Source: Acuticoccus mangrovi (GTDB taxonomy: Bacteria > Pseudomonadota > Alphaproteobacteria > Rhizobiales > Amorphaceae). Taken from it: DNA of 64,000 nt. The DNA is taken from positions 434,001 to 498,000 of the forward strand of contig NZ_JAEKJA010000003.1 in the NCBI RefSeq assembly GCF_016411865.1. The letters are read 5' to 3'. The notes below the pieces were generated by a model. That model saw only the letters and a list, made by a program, of their open reading frames with translations, was not told where the DNA came from and did not search any database. The stretch's first letter is position 1. The number at the start of each line of letters is the position of its first letter. Shown here one piece after another: positions 55,330 through 64,000 of the stretch. The translations under genes were made by a program, and so were the position numbers.

Positions 55330-55725
55330 TCAGATGGCGGCCTTCACGGTGCGCAGCGTGGCGATGCGGCGGTTGGCCTCGTCGCGCTCGCCGCCCTCCA
55401 GCGCGGCGGCGGCCTCTTCGGCCTCCGCGATGATCTCGTCCATCGCCTCGGCGGAGAGGTCTTCGACCGCCGTCGCGGCCTCGGCGAGCACCGTGCAGCT
55501 CTCGCCGTTCATGTCGCAGAACCCGCCGTCGATGAAGACGCGCTGCTTGCCGGCGGGGCCGCCGGTCACTTCCATGATGCCGGGCTCGAGCAGGGCGAGG
55601 AGCGGCGCGTGGCCGGCCATCACCTGGAGTTCGCCCTCCGCCCCCGGGAGGAGCACGGCCTCCACATCACCGGAGAACAAGAGCTTCTCCGGCGAGACGA
55701 GTTCGAAGGGAAAGGTGGCGGCCAT
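55330..55725 (-). CDS. atpC: ATP synthase F1 epsilon subunit
   Basis: The 131-residue epsilon subunit, part of the central stalk. FPFELVSPEKLLFSGDVEAVLLPGAEGELQVMAGHAPLLALLEPGIMEV is the N-terminal beta-sandwich (key parts SPEKLLFSG and GHAPLLALLEPG), followed by VFIDGGFCDMNGESCTVLAE and a C-terminal helical hairpin with EGGERDEANRRIATLRTVKAA. It inhibits hydrolysis and couples gamma to the c-ring. Last gene of the operon, 70 bases after atpD. Confidence 0.95.
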   Translation of the reverse strand: MAATFPFELVSPEKLLFSGDVEAVLLPGAEGELQVMAGHAPLLALLEPGIMEVTGGPAGKQRVFIDGGFCDMNGESCTVLAEAATAVEDLSAEAMDEIIAEAEEAAAALEGGERDEANRRIATLRTVKAAI

Positions 55726-55795
55726 GGTCGTCGGTCCTTGAAGGGCAGGTCAAATGCGCGGAGCGCGGCGCCGGAACGCCGCGCCGGGGCGTGGA

Positions 55796-57295
<1,500 letters not shown>

Positions 57296-57727
57296 TCATG
57301 CCGGACATCGGCCGTTCGTGCGATAATTCTGACCGACAACCCGCTCCACGTTGGCAAGGGTCGCGAGGAGGTCGGCTTGTTCCTTACGTTCGTCGGGGGA
57401 GAGCTCGACGGCGAGCGTCCCCTCCCGCACACCACGGCGAACCGCGGTCATCTCCATGCCGGTCTGTTTGGCGAGGGAGACGAGCATGTCGTAGGCCTCG
57501 GCCACCTTGGCGGCGCGGGCCGGGTCGTCGGCGAGATAGCGCGCCATGCAGCCGCAATAGTCGCCCCCTTGCGGGATGAACTCCGCGACCACCGACTGGG
57601 CGTGCGCGTCGGCGGCGACGTATCGCTCGCACATCGTCTCCACCTTGGCGTCGGCGGCCGAATGCGCGACGCCGAGGAACAGCGCCGGCAGGCCGAACAC
57701 GGCGAGGGTGACGATGAGACGAAGCAT
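57296..57727 (-). CDS. exported protein of unknown function inside the atp operon
   Basis: A 143-residue protein with a signal peptide (MLRLIVTLAVFGLPALFLGVAHS-AADA) and a mainly helical mature domain with four cysteines: Cys in ETMCERYV, DYCGCMARYLADD and the last one in NGRCPA. It contains no heme motif (no CxxCH). CAGGAG six bases upstream fixes the ATG at 57727. It sits between atpG (46 bases before) and atpD (78 bases after), on the same strand, so it is transcribed with the F1 genes. I do not recognise the family. I recall that an extra gene between the gamma and beta subunit genes has been described in a purple alphaproteobacterium; whether it is related is unknown to me. Confidence 0.75.
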   Translation of the reverse strand: MLRLIVTLAVFGLPALFLGVAHSAADAKVETMCERYVAADAHAQSVVAEFIPQGGDYCGCMARYLADDPARAAKVAEAYDMLVSLAKQTGMEMTAVRRGVREGTLAVELSPDERKEQADLLATLANVERVVGQNYRTNGRCPA

Positions 57728-57773
57728 CCGAACTCCTGTCGAACGGCACCGCCGAAGCGGCGCGATCGGCTTC

Positions 57774-58661
57774 CTAGAGCGCCTCGGCGCCGGAGATGAT
57801 CTCGATCAGCTCCTTGGTGATCTGCGCCTGGCGGGTTCGGTTGTACTGCAGCGTCAACCGGTCGATCATCTCGCCGGCATTGCGGGTGGCATTGTCCATC
57901 GCCGACATGCGTGCGCCCTGCTCCGACGCAGCATTCTCGAGCAGCGCTCGGAAGATCTGCACGCGGATGTTGCGCGGCACCAGCGCGTCGAGGATGTCCG
58001 TCGCGTCCGGCTCGTACTCGTAGACGGCGTTGCCGGCGTGGGTGTCCTCCTCGGAGGCGTGCACCTCGGCGGCGGCCGGAATGAGCTGGAGACCGGTGGG
58101 CTTCTGGCTGATCACCGAGCGGAACTCGGCGTAGTAGAGCGTCGCGACGTCGAACTCGCCGGCCTCGAACATGTCCACCAGCTTGTCGCCGACCTCGTGC
58201 GCCTGCTGGAAGCCGACGCGGCGCACCGACTTGAAGTCGATCAGGCCGACGATCTGCTCGCGGAACAGGCGCCGCAGAATGTCGAAGCCCTTGCGGCCGA
58301 CGCAGAGGAACTTGACCTCCTTGCCGGCGGCCATCAGGTCGCGCGCGTCGAACACCGCCTTGCGCACGATCGAGGAGTTGAAGCCGCCGCAGAGCCCGCG
58401 CTCGGCCGTGCAGACGACGAGCAGGTGCGTGTCCGACTTGCCGTTGCCGGTCATCAGGACCGGAGCGTCCGGGTCGCCGGCCGTCATCTGGGCGAGGTTG
58501 GCGAGGACGGCGGCCATGCGCTCGGCATAGGGGCGGGAGGCTTCGGCAGCCTCCTGCGCACGGCGCAGCTTCGCCGCGGCCACGAGCTGCATGGCCTTGG
58601 TGATCTTCTGCGTCGCCTTCACCGAGGCGATGCGGACTTTGAGATCCTTGAGAGACGGCAT
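57774..58661 (-). CDS. atpG: ATP synthase F1 gamma subunit
   Basis: The rotating shaft subunit, 295 residues. The N-terminal helix has [31 protein letters not shown] (conserved core [19 protein letters not shown]), the middle has [15 protein letters not shown], and the C-terminal helix has [33 protein letters not shown] with the family's [17 protein letters not shown] core. Length is normal. It lies 30 bases after atpA. Confidence 0.97.
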   Translation of the reverse strand: MPSLKDLKVRIASVKATQKITKAMQLVAAAKLRRAQEAAEASRPYAERMAAVLANLAQMTAGDPDAPVLMTGNGKSDTHLLVVCTAERGLCGGFNSSIVRKAVFDARDLMAAGKEVKFLCVGRKGFDILRRLFREQIVGLIDFKSVRRVGFQQAHEVGDKLVDMFEAGEFDVATLYYAEFRSVISQKPTGLQLIPAAAEVHASEEDTHAGNAVYEYEPDATDILDALVPRNIRVQIFRALLENAASEQGARMSAMDNATRNAGEMIDRLTLQYNRTRQAQITKELIEIISGAEAL

Positions 58662-58691
58662 CTGTGTTTCCTGGCCGGCGGCAAAGGGGCC

Positions 58692-60245
<1,554 letters not shown>

Positions 60246-60246
60246 C

Positions 60247-60852
60247 TTATGCGGCTTCCTTCATGGCATTGCGCAGGGCCGCGAGGCGGGTGCGCACGCT
60301 GGTGTCGATCATCTGGCTGCCGAGACGCACGATGAGGCCGCCGATCAGCGACGCGTCGACGTGGGTCTCGAGCTTAACGGTTCCGCCGGCCTTTTCGGCC
60401 AGCACGCCCACGAGTGCCTTCTGCTGCTCCTCGGTGAGCGGCTCGGCGCTGGTGACGATGGCGATCGTCTCACCGCGATGGCTGGCGAGGAGCGCATCAA
60501 ACGTCTTCAGCATGCCCGGCAGGGCGAACAGGCGGCGATTCTTGGCGACGAGCTTGATGAAATTGGCGACGAGGCCGGTGACGCCGGCCTTCTCCATCAC
60601 GGCGGAGAGGCCCTTGATCTGCTCTTCGGCGGCGAAGACCGGGCTTGCGACCAGGCGTCGCAGGTCGGCACTTTCATCGAGCAAAGCGCGCAGCGTGGCG
60701 ACGTTCGCCTCGACGGCTTCGAGCGCATCGTCGTCCCGCGCAAGGTCGAACAGCGCGGAGGCATAGCGGTGGGCAACGCCGGAGGTTTCGAAATCGGCCA
60801 AGGAGCGTGCTCTTTCGTGGTCGGGCGCGGCCCTCACACGAGCCGCCATCAT
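60247..60852 (-). CDS. atpH: ATP synthase F1 delta subunit
   Basis: The peripheral-stalk connector (OSCP homologue). [30 protein letters not shown] is the N-terminal domain (core [13 protein letters not shown]), and the C-terminal part has [61 protein letters not shown] (core [19 protein letters not shown]). The start is uncertain: ATG at 60852 gives 201 residues, GTG at 60837 gives 196, and TTG at 60801 gives 184, closest to the usual 180-186 and preceded by an AAAGAG. First gene of the operon; the Fo genes are elsewhere, as usual in Alphaproteobacteria. Confidence 0.92.
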   Translation of the reverse strand: MMAARVRAAPDHERARSLADFETSGVAHRYASALFDLARDDDALEAVEANVATLRALLDESADLRRLVASPVFAAEEQIKGLSAVMEKAGVTGLVANFIKLVAKNRRLFALPGMLKTFDALLASHRGETIAIVTSAEPLTEEQQKALVGVLAEKAGGTVKLETHVDASLIGGLIVRLGSQMIDTSVRTRLAALRNAMKEAA

Positions 60853-61057
60853 CGGCGGGCCGATAGCATAGGGTTTCGGAGGGCGCAACGCCGGCCCGGC
60901 GCCGATCGGGCGAAAGCCCACGACGAGAGCGCGATGGGCGAACGAAAATGCGCCTGCCGCGACGGCCCGCCCCTTCCCCCCGCGGCCGATCGCGGCGGGA
61001 GGGCGACGGCTCACGCGGCCGGCGCGGGCGAGGCTCCTTCGGGCGAGGAGCGGCGCG

Positions 61058-62761
61058 TCAGGCGCTGCGGACGGTGGGGCGCCTGTCGTTCGCGACGGTG
61101 CCGATGAAGCGCTCGATGGTGGCGCCGAGCCGCTCGCTCGATTCCTTGAGGGAATCGGAGAGGCTGGAGACGTTGCCCGCCACCGATCGCGTCTCGCCCA
61201 CCTTCGATTCCACGCCCTTGACGTTGCCGGCGACGGTGCGCGTCTGGTTGGAGACGATCGACACGTTGCGCGAGATCTCGTCGAGCGCGGTGCTCTGCTC
61301 CTCCACCGAGGCGGACACGGCGGCGGAGTTGGTGTTCACCTCGCCGATCGCGTTGTCGATGGTGCGGATCGCCTGCACGACCTCCGACACGTCGCCGCTC
61401 ACCTGGCCGATCACGCGGCTGATGTCCTCGGTCGCCTTGCCGGTCTGGTCGGCGAGCTGCTTCACCTGCTGGGCGACCACCGCGAACCCCTTGCCCGCCT
61501 CACCCGCGCGCGCGGATTCAATTGTGGCATTGAGCGCCAACAGGTTGATCTGTCCGGCGATGCCGTTGATCAGGTCGATCACCTCGTGGATCTGCTCGGA
61601 GCGGGTCTGCAGACCGCTCACCTTCCGGTCGGCCTGAGCCGAGGCCTCGGTCGCGAGACGGGTGAGACGCGCGACATTCTGGAGCTGGGTGGAGATGTCC
61701 CGGATCGACATGGACATCTCTTCGATCGCCGCGGCGACGCTCTGCACGCTGGAGCCGGTCGCCTCGGCGGCGCTGCTCACGCTCTGGGTGTAGTCGAAGC
61801 TGTCGCCGGCGACGCCCTCGAGCGAGTGGGCGGCGTTGCCGAGGCTGAAGCCGGCGTCCGCGAGAGCCCGCAGGAGGTCGCTCGACTGGCCGCGGAACTC
61901 GGCCACGGCCTCCGAAACGCGCTGGGCCTGGCGGGCCTTCTCCTCGGCTTCGGCGACCTGCCGGGCCGAGATCTGCTCGTTCTCGATGCCGGCCTCGCGG
62001 AACACCTCCAGCGCGCGCGACATGTCGCCGATCTCGTCCTGGCGCGACACGCCGGTGATCTCCACCGACCACTCGTGGTCGCGCAGCTTCTCGGTGACGT
62101 CGGTCAAGCGCCGCAGGGGCAGCACCACCGAGCCGCGCACCATCATCGCCATCATGACGCAGAAGATCACCACCATCAGGCTGGAGCCGAGGGAGATCAC
62201 CTCGAGGAGGATGAGATTGCCGGCCTGGCGCTGCTGGGCGTTGTGCAGGGCCGCGACGTTCGCGGCCCGCTGGCGCGAGAAGGCGCTGTCGATCTTGTCC
62301 CACAGCGAGCGGTTCTGCACCGATTCCTCGCGCAGCCGCGCGATGTCGACGGTGTAGGGATCCTCGGTGTCGGCGATCTGGCGCTCGACGACCTGCCGGC
62401 GCCAGCGCTCGACGAGAGCGGCGATCTCCTGCGCCGTCGCATGTGCGCTCGAGCCGTCCTCCGATTGGGCGAGCACGTCGTCGCGCTCCCGATCGATCGC
62501 GGCGAGATGGTCGCTCAGAACGCCCAGATACTCGATGTCGCTGGAGTTCAGGAGACGCAGCACGGTCTTGTGCGCATCCTGCAGGGCGCTGCGATACTTC
62601 TCGAACGCAGCGGCGCGCCCGGTGATCGCGTCGGCCGTCACGACGTCGCGCTGCAGCCGCAGCGACTGGAAGAAGATCAGGCCCGCGGCGACGACGGTCA
62701 CGCTCAGGATGGCGCCGAAGGCGATCAGCACCTTCCGATAGATCGAGAGATTGGCCATCAT
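61058..62761 (-). CDS. Methyl-accepting chemotaxis protein
   Basis: A 567-residue chemoreceptor. TM1 is at about residues 10-32, a periplasmic helical-bundle-like domain spans 33-185, and TM2 ([19 protein letters not shown]) precedes a HAMP domain ([18 protein letters not shown]...[12 protein letters not shown]). The signalling tip is intact: [42 protein letters not shown] (core [19 protein letters not shown]). There is no C-terminal pentapeptide tether for CheR/CheB. Its ATG overlaps the stop codon of the upstream periplasmic sensor gene, so both are made together. No other che gene is in the window. Confidence 0.93.
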   Translation of the reverse strand: MMANLSIYRKVLIAFGAILSVTVVAAGLIFFQSLRLQRDVVTADAITGRAAAFEKYRSALQDAHKTVLRLLNSSDIEYLGVLSDHLAAIDRERDDVLAQSEDGSSAHATAQEIAALVERWRRQVVERQIADTEDPYTVDIARLREESVQNRSLWDKIDSAFSRQRAANVAALHNAQQRQAGNLILLEVISLGSSLMVVIFCVMMAMMVRGSVVLPLRRLTDVTEKLRDHEWSVEITGVSRQDEIGDMSRALEVFREAGIENEQISARQVAEAEEKARQAQRVSEAVAEFRGQSSDLLRALADAGFSLGNAAHSLEGVAGDSFDYTQSVSSAAEATGSSVQSVAAAIEEMSMSIRDISTQLQNVARLTRLATEASAQADRKVSGLQTRSEQIHEVIDLINGIAGQINLLALNATIESARAGEAGKGFAVVAQQVKQLADQTGKATEDISRVIGQVSGDVSEVVQAIRTIDNAIGEVNTNSAAVSASVEEQSTALDEISRNVSIVSNQTRTVAGNVKGVESKVGETRSVAGNVSSLSDSLKESSERLGATIERFIGTVANDRRPTVRSA

Positions 62762-63405
62762 CGTGCGTGTTTCCTGCGCTGGAGCTCGGTGAGGTTGACC
62801 TCGAAGGTCGCCGCGCCGATCGCCGATCCCGACTGCGGATCCTTGACCGCGAGGTTGACCTGGGCGCGCCAGGTGCCGGTCGTGTCCTCGAACTCGGCTT
62901 CGTCGATGAACACGGCGTTCGGACCCACTTTATAGGTGCGCTGATATTTCGCCTCGTCGCCTTGCCAGTAGTCGGAGGTGATGTTGCTCTGGGCGACGTT
63001 GAGGCCGCTCGCATCCATCAGGATGATCTCGGTGAAGAGCCCCAGCGAGTGGGCCTGGATGCGGGTCAGATAGTTCGATGTCGGGCTGGCGAGGGTCACG
63101 GCGATCAGCGGCTGCTTGGTCTGCTCGCGCTCGGCCCGCCACTGCGCGTCGAGCGCGTCGATCACGCTTTGCGGCGGATTGGCCCGCCGCCGGTTCTGGT
63201 TCTCCACCGCCAGGACGACGATCTCGCTCTCGAGCACCCCGCGGATGCGCTCCACGAGCTCGGCGTCGATCAGCTCGATCGTCGGCTCGCTTAAGGGCTG
63301 AGCAGTGAGCCGGCTCGAAGGTGCCGCCTCGATGCCTTCCGCGGCGCCGACCGACAGGCTCGCCGCCAGCACCATTCGCGCCAATAGGCTCCGTCCTCGC
63401 CGCAT
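62758..63405 (-). CDS. periplasmic sensor-like protein paired with a chemoreceptor
   Basis: A 215-residue exported protein. Signal peptide [20 protein letters not shown] ends near IEA-AP. The mature part looks like a single Cache/PDC-type ligand-binding domain: a long N-terminal helix ([23 protein letters not shown]), then [42 protein letters not shown] and [20 protein letters not shown], ending with [27 protein letters not shown]. The DASGxxVAxS and SDYWQGDE strings are typical of PDC sensors that normally sit inside receptors, but there is no membrane anchor here. Start 63405 gives the clean signal peptide. Its TGA overlaps the receptor ATG. It probably presents ligand to that receptor. Confidence 0.75.
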   Translation of the reverse strand: MRRGRSLLARMVLAASLSVGAAEGIEAAPSSRLTAQPLSEPTIELIDAELVERIRGVLESEIVVLAVENQNRRRANPPQSVIDALDAQWRAEREQTKQPLIAVTLASPTSNYLTRIQAHSLGLFTEIILMDASGLNVAQSNITSDYWQGDEAKYQRTYKVGPNAVFIDEAEFEDTTGTWRAQVNLAVKDPQSGSAIGAATFEVNLTELQRRKHAR

Positions 63406-63571
63406 CGTCGCCCCCGTTTGCCTCTCCCGCGCCGCCTGGCCGCGGCCGACGCCGCGTCCGACGAGACGCCACTCGTGTGCGGGACGGCGCACGGCGTCCG
63501 CCCCGACGATGACGTAACGTGAGATGATTGCGCAGGGCTGGAAGTCCGGCGGCGCGGCTCCGCGAGAGCGC

Positions 63572-64000
63572 TCAGAGGCTCCGCCTCGCCCCGCTCGGGT
63601 CGACCCGCAGCCAGCCGAGAAGGCGCCCGTCGATCACGGCGAGGCCCGCGCAGATCAGCGCCATGCCGGCGAGCTGGCCGGTGCTCACCGTCTCACCGAG
63701 CGCGACCGCGCCGACGAGCACGGCGACCACGGGGACGAGGACGGTCACGAGGACGACGTTGGTCGCGCCCGAGCGGGCGAGGATCGCGAAATAGAGAATG
63801 TAGGCGAACGCCGTCGCGAACGCGGCGTTGGCGACCACGGCGAGCCAGACCCCCGCCCCCGGCATCGGCAGCGAGAACGGGCGGTCGAGGATCAGCGCGA
63901 ACGGGGCGAGGATCAGCGCCGCGGCGCTCGTCTGCCCGGTCGCCACCATCATCGGGGCGATGCCGAGCCGCTTGAAGCGTCGCCCGAACACCACCGCGCA
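63572..64000 (-). CDS. EamA family (DMT) transporter, C-terminal part
   Basis: The C-terminal roughly 142 residues of a drug/metabolite-transporter-family permease; the frame is open to the window edge. Four membrane spans are visible (TSAAALILAPFALIL, VWLAVVANAAFATAFAYILYFAIL, VVLVTVLVPVVAVLVGAVALGE, LAGMALICAGLAVIDG). LVPVVAVLVGAVALGExVSTGQLAGMALICAGL is the signature second EamA repeat. Substrate unknown. Confidence 0.9.
   Translation of the reverse strand, partial: CAVVFGRRFKRLGIAPMMVATGQTSAAALILAPFALILDRPFSLPMPGAGVWLAVVANAAFATAFAYILYFAILARSGATNVVLVTVLVPVVAVLVGAVALGETVSTGQLAGMALICAGLAVIDGRLLGWLRVDPSGARRSL

Overview
The window is GC-rich (roughly 70% by eye), densely packed chromosomal DNA from an alphaproteobacterium, most likely Hyphomicrobiales, though the exact lineage cannot be fixed from sequence alone. 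Evidence: an F1-only ATP synthase operon (atpH-A-G-D-C without the Fo genes), the order SRP RNA - dnaX - ybaB/ebfC - recR, sdhC-D-A, folate-dependent trmFO, an HWE/HisKA_2-type histidine kinase, and small alphaproteobacterial families (DUF1127, DUF1328, DUF2244, DUF4153). I saw no IS element, prophage, CRISPR array or tRNA, so this reads as core chromosome with one large catabolic insert.

Layout. 1-5.1 kb: the end of a GlcD/D-lactate dehydrogenase-type flavoprotein, a very large AsmA-like membrane protein and a 51-residue DUF1127 protein. 5.2-14 kb: a lipoprotein, trmFO, a sensor kinase, a DUF4153 membrane protein, an alpha/beta hydrolase and a soluble lytic transglycosylase. 14-18.3 kb: dapA, a small secreted protein, smpB, a short-chain dehydrogenase and a thiamine-diphosphate enzyme. 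18.4-30.6 kb: one tightly coupled ten-gene cluster that looks like a complete uptake-and-attack module for an aromatic or N-heterocyclic acid: molybdenum hydroxylase (FAD subunit plus a fused 2Fe-2S/molybdopterin subunit), a 6-hydroxynicotinate-reductase-like protein, UPF0280, a DUF1185 protein, a branched-chain-type ABC importer with fused permease, and a MarR regulator. Its promoter overlaps a perfect 20-bp palindrome. 30.8-35.8 kb: sdhCDA (no sdhB) ending in a strong terminator, a TraB/GumN protein and a PfkB-type kinase. 35.9-43.9 kb: GrpB-like, Asp/Asn beta-hydroxylase-like, recR, ybaB, dnaX, the SRP RNA, a YnjCD-like ABC transporter lacking its binding protein, and DUF2244. 44-55 kb: an SH3-like secreted protein, lepA, a DUF3095 protein, small membrane proteins, a YtoQ-like protein, an aminotransferase plus ahcY pair, and an HpnP-like B12/radical-SAM protein. 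55.3-60.9 kb: the F1 operon with an extra secreted-protein gene between atpG and atpD. 61-64 kb: a chemoreceptor translationally coupled to a periplasmic sensor protein, then the end of an EamA transporter.

The most interesting parts are the 12-kb molybdenum-hydroxylase/reductase/ABC module with its operator and its unusual four-hairpin internal spacer, the extra gene inside the atp operon, the periplasmic-sensor/chemoreceptor pair, and a palindrome next to the ahcY promoter. All functional statements come from reading motifs; no database search was run.
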